In this document: in pieces, positions 46,734 to 55,834 of the stretch
Layout of the letters: each line of letters begins with the position of its first letter
Position numbering within the stretch: position 1 is the stretch's first letter
Source of the DNA: Pseudoalteromonas rubra
Lineage (GTDB): Bacteria; Pseudomonadota; Gammaproteobacteria; Enterobacterales; Alteromonadaceae
Assembly (NCBI RefSeq): GCF_005887095.1
Contig: NZ_PNCI01000017.1
Coordinates: forward strand, 124,001-188,000
Length of the DNA stretch: 64,000 nucleotides
Reading direction: 5' to 3'
Translations under genes and position numbers: made by a program
The notes under the pieces: model-generated
Databases searched by the model: none
What the model saw: the letters and a program-made list of their open reading frames with translations, nothing else
Told to the model about the DNA's origin: nothing

Positions 46734-47363
46734 TTAGATGGACTGAGATTGCCACTGCGCCAACATCTCGGGTTTATGTAACGCCAACCATTGTAGACTA
46801 ATCACAGTAGCAGCGTTATCTATTTCCTCATTTTCGAGCCGTGCCATGGCCTCAGAAAAAGGCATCACATGCACTTTGATGTCTTCCCCCTCTTCAGGCA
46901 AACCATAAATACCACCAGCCTCACTGAGGTCGGCTTTGGCCAGATATAAGTACAAACGCTCCGTGGAACCACCCGGGCTGGATAAATACGACGTCATATA
47001 ATGCAACTCATCTAACACCAGTCCAGCTTCTTCCATCGCTTCTTTGCGCACCACCCCCTCATAATCCAGGCTCCCTTCCGCCATGCCCGCGATACACTCA
47101 AGTAGCCAGGGAGAGTCCTTCGTTGCCAGCGCACCAATGCGGATCTGTTCAATGAGCAATACCTGATCCGTTTTGGGATCGTATGGCAGTACAGCTACCG
47201 CGTGGCCCCGCTCTAGAATTTCGCGGTAGATGGTCTGTGACTGGCCACCGGCAAACAGGGCATGTTTAAATGCATACAGGTCAATCTTAAAGAATTTGTC
47301 ATAACAGCGCTCGGGCTCATTAAATTCGACATCCTGATGATTAAATTGTGCAATTGGCTTCAT
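46734..47363 (-). CDS. nudF: ADP-ribose pyrophosphatase
   Basis: A Nudix hydrolase that splits ADP-ribose to AMP and ribose 5-phosphate. The Nudix box is GSLDYEGVVRKEAMEEAGLV (GX5EX7REUXEEXGU pattern). The ATG at 47363 gives 209 residues, the E. coli length, and an N-terminus (MKPIAQFNHQDVEF) that aligns; upstream in-frame ATGs at 47375 and 47384 would add four or seven residues. It heads the parE operon and is divergent from tolC. Confidence 0.94.
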   Translation of the reverse strand: MKPIAQFNHQDVEFNEPERCYDKFFKIDLYAFKHALFAGGQSQTIYREILERGHAVAVLPYDPKTDQVLLIEQIRIGALATKDSPWLLECIAGMAEGSLDYEGVVRKEAMEEAGLVLDELHYMTSYLSSPGGSTERLYLYLAKADLSEAGGIYGLPEEGEDIKVHVMPFSEAMARLENEEIDNAATVISLQWLALHKPEMLAQWQSQSI

Positions 47364-47596
47364 GTTTAATCCCATTTTTTTCATGATCGGGGTTTAATTT
47401 TTAACCCCAAGCCCCCATCATAGGGGTTCTCGAATTTTATCTTATTTTACCGTTCTTTAACTGGGGAAGCCCCAAACTGAACCGTATTATATTCTGTTAC
47501 ACTTGTTCTGACGGATTTGCCACTTTCCTTATATAGGAATTGACGAAAACAAGGTAACATGCCGACAATGAAAATTGTCTAAGGACTGAGCAAATA
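47364..47596. promoter_or_regulatory. Divergent promoter region nudF / tolC
   Basis: About 230 bases between divergent starts. It holds GGGGTT...AACCCC (47389-47408) and CTGGGG-AAG-CCCCA stem-loops and a TATTATATT-like -10 near 47490 for tolC. An AAGGACTGAGC ribosome site precedes the tolC ATG. Confidence 0.45.
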
Positions 47597-48943
47597 ATGA
47601 AAAAAAGCATTCTATCTCTGTTTATCGGTGTTGCCTGCGCCCTTTCCAGCACAGCCTCACAGGCAGAAGATCTGTTGCAAGTGTACGAAATTGCCACGGC
47701 AAACGATCCCACTGTATTAAAAGCCAAAGCCCAGGCTGACGCACAAAAGTATGCCCAGGACGCAGCCCTTGGCGATCTTTTACCGTCACTGGGATTCCGC
47801 ATGAATTATACGGACAACGATGGTGAATCTACACTGCCTGGCCAGAATGATTCAACCGGCTACACCGTTGTTGATACCTGGGGAGACCAACTTACCCGTA
47901 CTGTGACACTGAACCAGACCATATTTAGTATGGCGACCTGGCAGAACCTGACCATTGCAGAAAAACAAGCCATGCAGTCGCTGACCAATTATGAGCAGCA
48001 ACAGCAAGACTTGATTATACGTGTTGCAGAAGGCTACTTCGACGTACTGAGCAAGCTGGATACACTGGAGTTTGTGCAGGCCGAAAAACGCGCCATTGAA
48101 CGTCAGCTTGAACAAACCAAACAGCGCTATGAAGTGGGTCTGACCGCCATCACCGACGTACACGAAGCTCAGGCACAGTTTGACCAATCTGTGGCAAACG
48201 AGATTGTGGCACAAAATAATGTCGAAACTGCTCGTGAAACCTTACGTACCATCACAGGTAAGTACCATGCTAAACTGGACAAACTGAACACAGACAAGTT
48301 CTCAACCGTTAAGCCTGGCAAACAGACCAACGACTTTATTACCCTGGCAAAAGAGCAAAACCTGTCATTACAGGTCGCAAAATCGGCGTTAGATATTGCT
48401 CAGGACCAAATCGATCTGGCTCAGTCTGGCCATTACCCGACTCTGGACTTGACTGCGTCTTATACAGATACGTTGAGCAACAGCGAAGGCGCTGAATTAC
48501 AGCCTCGCACTGATGGCACCAGCATTGGCCTGACGTTAAACGTACCAATTTACTCAGGCGGTAAAACTGTGGCTGCGACCGATCAGGCACGTGCGTTATA
48601 CGTTGCAGCCAGTGAAGACTTAGAAGCCGCAATGCGTAACGTGACTCGCTCTGTGATCACCTCTTACAATCAGGTGATGTCAGACGTTGCAACTTACCGC
48701 GCGCTGGAGCAGGCCGTTGTGTCAGCAGAAAGTGCATTGCAGGCAACAGAAGCAGGTTTTGAAGTCGGTACACGTACCATTGTTGATGTACTGGTCAGCA
48801 CCCGTAACCTGTACGATGCAAAGCGTAACCTGTCGGAGCTGCGTTATCAGTACGTGTTGTCTACACTCAGACTTAAGCAAGCAGCGGGTACGCTTAACCG
48901 CGGCGACTTAGAAGCCATCAATAAAGGTCTGGTCGCAGGCTAA
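47597..48943 (+). CDS. tolC: TolC family outer-membrane export channel
   Basis: Outer-membrane trunk for tripartite drug efflux pumps and type I secretion. The 448-residue protein has a signal peptide (MKKSILSLFIGVACALSSTA) and two structurally repeated halves, each with helical hairpins (YEIATANDPTVLKAKAQAD; RYEVGLTAITDVHEAQAQFD; second half GFEVGTRTIVDVLVSTRNLY). It lies opposite nudF as in E. coli and ends in a strong terminator. In this genome it could also export double-glycine peptides with a suitable ABC partner; none is in the window. Confidence 0.96.
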   Translation: MKKSILSLFIGVACALSSTASQAEDLLQVYEIATANDPTVLKAKAQADAQKYAQDAALGDLLPSLGFRMNYTDNDGESTLPGQNDSTGYTVVDTWGDQLTRTVTLNQTIFSMATWQNLTIAEKQAMQSLTNYEQQQQDLIIRVAEGYFDVLSKLDTLEFVQAEKRAIERQLEQTKQRYEVGLTAITDVHEAQAQFDQSVANEIVAQNNVETARETLRTITGKYHAKLDKLNTDKFSTVKPGKQTNDFITLAKEQNLSLQVAKSALDIAQDQIDLAQSGHYPTLDLTASYTDTLSNSEGAELQPRTDGTSIGLTLNVPIYSGGKTVAATDQARALYVAASEDLEAAMRNVTRSVITSYNQVMSDVATYRALEQAVVSAESALQATEAGFEVGTRTIVDVLVSTRNLYDAKRNLSELRYQYVLSTLRLKQAAGTLNRGDLEAINKGLVAG

Positions 48944-48959
48944 CCCTACCTAGATTATG

Positions 48960-48987
48960 AAAAAACCGGCGTAAGCCGGTTTTTTTC
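48960..48987 (+). terminator. tolC terminator
   Basis: AAAAAACCGGC-GTAA-GCCGGTTTTTTTC, a strong rho-independent terminator 17 bases after the tolC stop. Confidence 0.9.
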
Positions 48988-49105
48988 TGTCCTCAGAAAA
49001 CCTTGTTCTGGCATAGATAAGAGGTCGGCGCTCATTGCCACTCTCTTGAGCTGTTCAGCCGATATCGCTAAACTAACCCTTTGAAGTTTGAACGAGAGTC
49101 CACCT

Positions 49106-50029
49106 TTGGTTAACAACCCCACCTTTAAGCTGGCATTTTTAGCCCCTAAGTTCTGGCCAACCTGGCTCAGCGTGTTTTTCTTATATGCCCTGTCCTGGCT
49201 GCCACAGGGTCTGCAATTGTGGCTGGGAAAAATGCTCGGCCGCCTGGTGCACCGCCTATTGAAAAAACGTCGTCATATTGCCGATGTGAATCTACGTTTG
49301 TGCTTTCCTGATATGGATGAGCAGCAGCGGGCCAATATGGTATTAAAGAATATGGAAAACACGGGCATTGCGACATTCGAAACATCGATGGCCTGGTGGT
49401 GGCCACAGTGGCGTATCAACCGCGTGATAGGCTCAATCAAAGGCATGGAACATATTGAGCAGGCACAAAACAATGGCAAAGGCGTACTCCTGTTAGTGCC
49501 ACACATGCTGCACCTGGAAATGCTTGGCAGAGTCTTGGGCACAGAGCAACCTGGTATCGGTTTTTATCGTCCGCACAATAACCCACTGATGGAATACTTT
49601 ATGACCAAAGGCCGGTTGCGCTCCAATGAGTTCTTGATTGGCAAGCGCGACGTAAAGGGATTACTACAGGCACTGAAGAATAAAAAACTCTGCTATTACC
49701 TGCCCGATCAGGACTATGGTCGCAACCGCTGTGAGTTCGCCCCTTTCTTTGCAGTTCCCGATGCTGCATCTACAACGGGAACACTGCTCTTTGCAGGAAG
49801 CAAAAATTGTGAGACATTAAGTTTACATGGTGCCCGGGATGATCAGGGTAAATACCATATAGAAATCCAGCCCGCGCTTGCAGATTTTCCCAGTGGCGAT
49901 CCCCAAGCCGACGTCACGCGGGTCAATCAGCGTATGGAGCTGGCCATTGAACAGGCCCCGGAGCAATATATGTGGTTGCATCGACGCTTTAAAACGCGTC
50001 CGGATGAAAACGCGCCATCGTATTATTAG
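49106..50029 (+). CDS. Lipid A late acyltransferase (LpxL/LpxM family)
   Basis: An inner-membrane acyltransferase that adds a secondary acyl chain to Kdo2-lipid IVA. Family features are the N-terminal membrane anchor (FWPTWLSVFFLYALSWLP), the catalytic HX4E motif in LLVPHMLHLEMLG and the PDQDYGRNRCEFAPFF block. I chose the TTG at 49106 (LVNNPTFKLAFLAPKFW), which aligns with LpxL starts and follows GAGAG; a TTG at 49088 adds six residues. LpxL, LpxM or LpxP cannot be separated by eye. Likely co-transcribed with the TcpQ gene. Confidence 0.88.
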   Translation: MVNNPTFKLAFLAPKFWPTWLSVFFLYALSWLPQGLQLWLGKMLGRLVHRLLKKRRHIADVNLRLCFPDMDEQQRANMVLKNMENTGIATFETSMAWWWPQWRINRVIGSIKGMEHIEQAQNNGKGVLLLVPHMLHLEMLGRVLGTEQPGIGFYRPHNNPLMEYFMTKGRLRSNEFLIGKRDVKGLLQALKNKKLCYYLPDQDYGRNRCEFAPFFAVPDAASTTGTLLFAGSKNCETLSLHGARDDQGKYHIEIQPALADFPSGDPQADVTRVNQRMELAIEQAPEQYMWLHRRFKTRPDENAPSYY

Positions 50030-50060
50030 TAATTATTAGCATAAAGTGTGTCGTGACAAT

Positions 50061-50669
50061 ATGGCTAAAAAACGTTCAAAACGCTTATCAAACATGTGGT
50101 TCTGGACCAAACACCTGTCGTTAGGTGTATTACTGGTGTGGGCCGCGTATTATTTTTTGTATGGCAATCTTCCCTCAATGGAATTTAGGGATACCACCAA
50201 TGCCGCAGCGCAGGGGTTTACCCAGTTCTACGAGGGGTTTAAACGCAACTTCAACGAGCGTAATACGGAGCGGGACAAGTACGTACTGGATCTGGGCAAA
50301 CCTACCTATCCGCTGGATGACGCCATCGCACAGCGCGGCTTAGTGGTAAAACCCGCTCCACAACGCTGGACTGGTGAGATCCAGCCCCGACGTTTCGACA
50401 GCGGTGAGACCCTGCGTGGTGTGCTGAGCAGCTACGCAAAAAAAGAAGACATTGAGCTATTCTGGTATCTGGATAAAGACTATGTGGTAAAACACAATTT
50501 CCGGGTCGACACGAACTTTGTTTCAACTCTTTATCAAGTTGGCACCGCCATCAACGACGACTTTGAATTTGAGGTCTATACCTTCTTTTGTCATCGCCAG
50601 CGAGCGGCAGTCATCACCCAAAACCCATCACGCTTTGTACGCGAAAACTGCCGCCGCCTGACTAAATAG
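50061..50669 (+). CDS. TcpQ-domain inner-membrane protein
   Basis: A 202-residue protein with an N-terminal basic stretch and one membrane helix (HLSLGVLLVWAAYYFLY), then a periplasmic region ending in a domain like the C-terminus of toxin-coregulated pilus protein TcpQ (SGETLRGVLSSYAKKEDIEL; FVSTLYQVGTAINDDFEFEV). No pilus genes are adjacent. The ATG at 50061 was preferred over a GTG at 50046. The function in envelope biology is unknown. Its terminator overlaps the convergent glnE stop. Confidence 0.78.
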   Translation: MAKKRSKRLSNMWFWTKHLSLGVLLVWAAYYFLYGNLPSMEFRDTTNAAAQGFTQFYEGFKRNFNERNTERDKYVLDLGKPTYPLDDAIAQRGLVVKPAPQRWTGEIQPRRFDSGETLRGVLSSYAKKEDIELFWYLDKDYVVKHNFRVDTNFVSTLYQVGTAINDDFEFEVYTFFCHRQRAAVITQNPSRFVRENCRRLTK

Positions 50670-50679
50670 TCCATTGCAG

Positions 50680-50707
50680 CCGGAGAAAAAACACTTTCTC
50701 CGGTTTT
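50680..50707. terminator. Terminator between the TcpQ gene and convergent glnE
   Basis: CCGGAGAAA-AAACAC-TTTCTCCGG followed by TTTT on the plus strand. The T-run reaches into the glnE stop codon (50706-50708). Confidence 0.82.
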
Positions 50708-53501
50708 ATCCTAATAGCTGCTGCCACGCAGCCCGCACTGCAACAACCAGTTCAGAGACACCCTGCATGGGCACACACCGCCCTGCGGCGTTCAGGCTAT
50801 GTAAGTGATACTGATCACGAAACTCGCAGTACGCCTGGGTCAGCGCTCTCTGAGTCGCCTCATCTATGACACCCGCGTGATATGCCATTTCGAAAATACG
50901 AATGTTATCGGGAAAACGCGCCAATTCAGAGTGCGCATGGCTAAAATTCAAAACCAGATACTGAGCAATAAACTCAATGTCTGTCATACCACCTACGCCC
51001 TGCTTAAGATCAAATTGTGTATCTGTGCTCTTATCCAGATGTCCCCGCATCTTTTCACGCATCTCAACAATGTCTTTACGAAGTGCGTCACTGTCCCTGC
51101 TGTGACACAAAATTTCGCTGCGGATCTCGTTAAATCGCGAGACAAGCTCAGGCTCACCCAGCACCATACGCGAGCGCACCAACGCCTGATGTTCCCAGGT
51201 CCAGGCCTGCTGCTGTTGATACTGATAGAAGCTCTCGATATTGATGGCCAGCAAGCCCGAATTGCCTTCCGGTCGTAAGCGGGTGTCCAGTTCATACAAG
51301 ATCCCCGAGTTAGTGCGGGTATTGAACAAGTGCATCAGACGCTGCGCCAGTTTCAAGTAAAACTGTCGTGAAGAAATCGATTTGTCGCCTGTGGTGACAC
51401 TGTTGCCATCGCGATTATGGACAAACACCAGATCAAGATCTGAGTTATACCCAAGCTCCAGCCCACCCGCTTTTCCGTAGGCCACGACGGCAAAACCTTT
51501 ATGTTCAACATCAGCCCCTTCGGGCGCGCCATATCGAGCCACCATTTGTTGCCAGGCAATATCCACAGCCTTCGCAATAATGGCTTCTGCCAGCGCAGTG
51601 AGGTGATCGCTCACTTTCATGATATCTAATACACCCGTTGCATCAGCCGCTGCGATACGCAGCGCCTGAGTTTGCTTGAACTGGCGCAGCGCTTCCATCT
51701 GTAATTCAAGATCCTCGCTGTCGATACGCAAGAAGTACTGCTGTACTTCACTGTAATAGGCGCTCAGCGGCAACGGTCGATAAAGCACCGCCGGATCGAT
51801 CAGCTCATCCAGCAAAATCGGATAGCGGGCCACCTGCTCCGCTATCCAGACACTGTGCGCACACAGTTTAATGAGCTGCTGCAGTGCACCGCGATTTTCA
51901 AACAACAGTTCAAGGTAAGCCGTTCGCGAGGCAACTTTCAGTATCACCTGGAGTACCCGCTCCAGTATCTCTGCAACAGGTGCCCGGGTGATCTCACTGA
52001 GTAGTGCCGGCATCAATTTATCCAGTACATCTCTGCCCCGCGTCCCCATTTGTATTTTGCTCAACCCCAGGTGAAACGCATCAAGCGACTTTTGCCAGGC
52101 TTCGCCGACCGTTTCAGGCAGGGGGGATTCCAGATAACTGATGTCGCGTTGCTCCCACGCTGAAACAAACTCTGGCGCCAGCGCTTCGCCCAACTCGGGC
52201 TCTTCGCCAATCACCTGAGCAAATTCGGCCCTGACCGCCGCCTGGGCCTGCTCCAGCTTGTTCAGTACCTCGCTGTATTGGGTGCATTCAAGCAACACAG
52301 CTAGGCGCAACTGATCCTGTTCATTATCCGGTAACGTTTGTGTCTGACTGTCATCAAAAGCCTGTAAATACTGCTCTGTGCGGCGTAGCAAAAGGTACTG
52401 CTGAGACAGCACTTCACCTACTTCAACGGGGATTAAAGACAGATGCTGAAGTTGCTGCAATGCCGATAGTAAAGACGGGGTCTGTAACTCAGGCTCGCGG
52501 CCACCGCGGATCATCTGCAATGCCTGCACAATGAACTCCACTTCCCGGATCCCACCAGCCCCCAGTTTGATGTTGTTTGTAAGCCCTTTACGCCTTACTT
52601 CCTGCGCAATCATGTGCTTCATTTTGCGCAAGGATTCAATCACAGAGAAATCGATATAACGACGAAACACAAAGGGACGTATCAGGGTTTTAAACTCATC
52701 CCAGTAGTGATTTTTCTCACCCAGCAGGCGAGCCTTAAGCATGGCATACCTTTCCCACTCTCGGCCCTGATCCTGATAATAGTCTTCCATGGCGGCGAAG
52801 CTCATTACCAGCGGTCCGCTATCACCAAAGGGGCGCAAACGCATATCAACCCGGAACACCTGACCATCGGCGGTACACTGATCCAGTGCAGCAATGAGCT
52901 TTTGTGCCACTTTGGTATAAAACACCTGTGCCTCAATGCTGCGGCGCCCGCCTTCAGTCGGTTTGGCAAATGGATAGGTAAAAATCAGGTCGATATCCGA
53001 AGAAAAATTCAGCTCGCCTCCGCCCAGCTTCCCCATCCCCAGCACCAGCATAGGCACAGCTTCTCCCTGCTCATCGCACACCTGTCCATTGCTTTTTGCC
53101 ACACTGGCATGTGCCCAGCGGTTTGCCGCATCAATCAGCTTTTCGCTTAACCGTGACTGATAGGCGATACTGTCGTCAATGGGGTTCCCCTCTACCAGGT
53201 CGAGCCACATCAGCTTGAGCCAGTAACGCTTACGATATTCCCGCAGCAGTCTGAAGCCGCTGGCTTCATCGAGTTCACAAAGAGGCTCTGATAGTGGCGC
53301 TGGACAGGTCCGCAGCCGCATTTGTTCAGCATCCAGCAACCAATCGATCCACTCGGGGTGACGCTGCAAAATACGATAGGCAAAATCACTCAGTGCGAGC
53401 AGCCTCAAAACGGCCTGATTATTCGTGTGTTGGGCAAAAAGTGCCTGACAGCGTTCAAGTGCCAGATGCCCAAGCGTATGGGGCAAGCCACCGAAATCCA
53501 T
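50706..53501 (-). CDS. glnE: Glutamine synthetase adenylyltransferase/adenylyl-removing enzyme
   Basis: Bifunctional regulator that adenylylates and deadenylylates a tyrosine of glutamine synthetase in response to PII. The 931-residue protein has two nucleotidyltransferase domains: the N-terminal one with LGMGKLGGGELNFSSDIDLI and the C-terminal one with YGKAGGLELGYNSDLDLVFV, each followed by helical domains (LGAGGIREVEFIVQALQM; QGVGGMTDIEFIAQYLVL). Start MDFGGLPHTLG is usual. It is divergent from the DUF350 gene. Confidence 0.97.
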   Translation of the reverse strand: MDFGGLPHTLGHLALERCQALFAQHTNNQAVLRLLALSDFAYRILQRHPEWIDWLLDAEQMRLRTCPAPLSEPLCELDEASGFRLLREYRKRYWLKLMWLDLVEGNPIDDSIAYQSRLSEKLIDAANRWAHASVAKSNGQVCDEQGEAVPMLVLGMGKLGGGELNFSSDIDLIFTYPFAKPTEGGRRSIEAQVFYTKVAQKLIAALDQCTADGQVFRVDMRLRPFGDSGPLVMSFAAMEDYYQDQGREWERYAMLKARLLGEKNHYWDEFKTLIRPFVFRRYIDFSVIESLRKMKHMIAQEVRRKGLTNNIKLGAGGIREVEFIVQALQMIRGGREPELQTPSLLSALQQLQHLSLIPVEVGEVLSQQYLLLRRTEQYLQAFDDSQTQTLPDNEQDQLRLAVLLECTQYSEVLNKLEQAQAAVRAEFAQVIGEEPELGEALAPEFVSAWEQRDISYLESPLPETVGEAWQKSLDAFHLGLSKIQMGTRGRDVLDKLMPALLSEITRAPVAEILERVLQVILKVASRTAYLELLFENRGALQQLIKLCAHSVWIAEQVARYPILLDELIDPAVLYRPLPLSAYYSEVQQYFLRIDSEDLELQMEALRQFKQTQALRIAAADATGVLDIMKVSDHLTALAEAIIAKAVDIAWQQMVARYGAPEGADVEHKGFAVVAYGKAGGLELGYNSDLDLVFVHNRDGNSVTTGDKSISSRQFYLKLAQRLMHLFNTRTNSGILYELDTRLRPEGNSGLLAINIESFYQYQQQQAWTWEHQALVRSRMVLGEPELVSRFNEIRSEILCHSRDSDALRKDIVEMREKMRGHLDKSTDTQFDLKQGVGGMTDIEFIAQYLVLNFSHAHSELARFPDNIRIFEMAYHAGVIDEATQRALTQAYCEFRDQYHLHSLNAAGRCVPMQGVSELVVAVRAAWQQLLG

Positions 53502-53572
53502 AGAAAAATCTCCAGTGCAATTGCAAAAAGCGGTGTTATAGTAAACTTAACTGCCATCACCTTACACTTAGC

Positions 53573-54466
53573 ATGAGTTATTTGTCTTTAGCCAATATCA
53601 ACTTTTTCGCCATCTTAGTGAGTTTTGTCGTGATTTGTCTGTTCACGGTCGCTTTGCGTTTATATGTTCAGTTCAGCGCCAGACAAATGCTGGAAGACGA
53701 ACTGGCTAAACGGGATAATTTTGCTTTGGGGATCAGTTATGCCACCCACCTGGCCGTACTGGTGATCTGTTGTGCCTATGTATTCAATGACACCGGCATG
53801 ATGGTGTTGCAAGCAGAATCATTTCGCAGCGGGGTTATTTTACTCCTTATTCTGGTCTTTATTTACTTCGGCCAGCATATCCATCGCAAGTGGATCCTCT
53901 ATCAATTTAATGAAGAGCAGGCAATTTTAAAACAAAATGTCTGTGCCGCTGTGGTCGACTCAGGCATGTTGATTGGCAACACCATTTTAGTCCTTGGGCT
54001 GTACCATTGGATCCACCCACAAGGCTTTGGCAACTTACTGGTCGTCACGCTGAGCTTTTTAGTCGTTCAGTTAATGTGTGCACTGGACAGTAAAATTCGC
54101 GAGCGCCGCTTTGCCAAATATAACCAGGGTGCTTCTTTGCAACAAAACTTTAATCTGGCCAATACCTCTATCGGGATCCGCTATGCCGGCAAGAGTATTG
54201 GGCTGGCACTGGCGATTTATGCCGGTTTACACAGTGCACCATATCATGGTGCTAAAGTGGTCGAAAACCTGTTTGTGATAGTCATGCATTGCGGCGTAAT
54301 GTGGTTACTTTTGTATGGTATCAGTTACTTATTGTTGCAACTGGCGTTACCCAGAGTGGACATTGGGCTGGAAGTCGACCATCAGGACAATATCGGGATT
54401 GCCTGCCTGGAGTTTGCTGTTTTCTGCGCAATAGGCTATTTACTTATTAACATGTTCTCAATGTAA
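53573..54466 (+). CDS. DUF350 family membrane protein
   Basis: A 297-residue integral membrane protein with about eight helices arranged as two similar halves, typical of two fused DUF350 units (FALGISYATHLAVLVICCAY and IGIRYAGKSIGLALAIYAGL are the corresponding segments). No function is established for the family. The start ATG at 53573 follows TTAGC without a strong ribosome site. It is followed by an unrecognised gene after 12 bases, with which it is probably co-transcribed. Confidence 0.85.
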   Translation: MSYLSLANINFFAILVSFVVICLFTVALRLYVQFSARQMLEDELAKRDNFALGISYATHLAVLVICCAYVFNDTGMMVLQAESFRSGVILLLILVFIYFGQHIHRKWILYQFNEEQAILKQNVCAAVVDSGMLIGNTILVLGLYHWIHPQGFGNLLVVTLSFLVVQLMCALDSKIRERRFAKYNQGASLQQNFNLANTSIGIRYAGKSIGLALAIYAGLHSAPYHGAKVVENLFVIVMHCGVMWLLLYGISYLLLQLALPRVDIGLEVDHQDNIGIACLEFAVFCAIGYLLINMFSM

Positions 54467-54478
54467 CCAGGCCTGTTA

Positions 54479-54961
54479 GTGCGTTTAAACCTAGAAAACT
54501 TTTTGCTGGTCGACAGCAACTGGGAGTTCAGCAGAGAGTTTGCTGCGCATCTGAAAGCGCAGCGCCCTGATGTGCCCAGTGAGTTATTGATCGCTGGAGA
54601 CAACACCAAACAAATGCTGAAAATGATGTTTCAGGAGCAGGTTAAAGATTACTGTTACTGTGACTTTGCAAATGAAATCAGTGTGTCTGAGCTGGCCTCT
54701 TATCTGCACGAACATCATAAAGTCCGTGGCGTGTTGATCTACGCAATTGACTATCACCTCGCCGACGAGACACAGCGGTTTATATTTAATTCATTACATC
54801 GTCAACGCATCACCGTCGAGCAAACTGCCCGAGGCTATGTCTATCACCCGCTCAGAGACCCCTTTAATAACAATCATCTGACATGCCACTCCACCGTCTC
54901 CGCAACCACCCAGGATACCGTTATCGACTTTGCACAGCACCACACAGACAAAGCCGAATAG
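54479..54961 (+). CDS. Conserved-looking cytosolic protein of unknown function
   Basis: A 160-residue protein starting with GTG (MRLNLENFLLVDSNWEF). It has no signal peptide or membrane helix and I do not recognise a family. Motif-like blocks are KDYCYCDFANEISVSELASY and TARGYVYHPLRDPFNNNHL. It lies 12 bases after the DUF350 gene and about 65 before rsmE, so is likely in one transcript with the former. A function linked to the membrane protein is an inference. Confidence 0.7.
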   Translation: MRLNLENFLLVDSNWEFSREFAAHLKAQRPDVPSELLIAGDNTKQMLKMMFQEQVKDYCYCDFANEISVSELASYLHEHHKVRGVLIYAIDYHLADETQRFIFNSLHRQRITVEQTARGYVYHPLRDPFNNNHLTCHSTVSATTQDTVIDFAQHHTDKAE

Positions 54962-55024
54962 GTGCTGGACTCACTGTACATAAGCCCTTACCATTACGGC
55001 TATTTAACAGCGGAATAGTCCACC

Positions 55025-55759
55025 ATGCGCATACCTCATATTTACCAGCCTTCCGACCTTGTCATTGGCCAGACGATTGACCTTGGCGATGATGCTGCCG
55101 GGCATGTAGCCCGCGTGCTGCGGATGAGCGAAGGGGATAAACTGAGTTTGTTTAATGGCCAGGGCGGAGAGTATCTGGCAACCATCAGCGAAGTCAGCAA
55201 AAAGAAAGTCAGGGTCACGCCAGAACAATTTATTGATAAACAGGTTGAGTCTCCGCTGTCCATTCACCTTGGTCAGGGTATCTCACGGGGAGATAAGATG
55301 GACTTTACCATCCAGAAGTCGGTCGAGCTGGGGATCACTGAAATCACTCCTTTGTTTACTACCCGTTGTGGCGTCAAACTCAGCGGAGAACGCCTGACAA
55401 AGAAACATCAGCAATGGCAGAAAATCGCCATCGCAGCTGCGGAGCAATCTGGCCGTAACACCATTACCACCATCCACCCGCCCATTTCAATCGATGAGTG
55501 GCTGGCACAATCCAGCGAGGCACTTAAGCTGACGCTCCACCCCAGAGCAGAGCATTCTATTAAAACACTGCCCGCGCCTGAGCACGGTATTCGCTTTTTA
55601 GTCGGTCCTGAAGGGGGCTTTACCGATGAAGAAATGGCTGCAACGGCACAACAGGGGTTTATCGATATTCGCCTCGGCCCACGCGTACTGCGCACGGAAA
55701 CAGCCGCTCTGACCGTACTCAGCGCATTACAACTTGAGTTCGGCGACCTGGCCCTTTAA
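55025..55759 (+). CDS. rsmE: 16S rRNA (uracil-1498-N3)-methyltransferase
   Basis: A SPOUT-class, knot-containing methyltransferase that modifies U1498 in the ribosome decoding region. The 244-residue product opens MRIPHIYQPSDL and has an N-terminal PUA-like part (HVARVLRMSEGDKLSLFNGQ). The C-terminal SAM knot shows FLVGPEGGFTDEE and LGPRVLRTETAALTVL. It precedes gshB by 75 bases on the same strand, the conserved order in gammaproteobacteria. Confidence 0.96.
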   Translation: MRIPHIYQPSDLVIGQTIDLGDDAAGHVARVLRMSEGDKLSLFNGQGGEYLATISEVSKKKVRVTPEQFIDKQVESPLSIHLGQGISRGDKMDFTIQKSVELGITEITPLFTTRCGVKLSGERLTKKHQQWQKIAIAAAEQSGRNTITTIHPPISIDEWLAQSSEALKLTLHPRAEHSIKTLPAPEHGIRFLVGPEGGFTDEEMAATAQQGFIDIRLGPRVLRTETAALTVLSALQLEFGDLAL

Positions 55760-55834
55760 AACGCCAGTTTCGCCCTCATATCCTAGTCATACAGTTAGCA
55801 GTTGAATTGATTCACTTTATATAAGGTAACCCCA

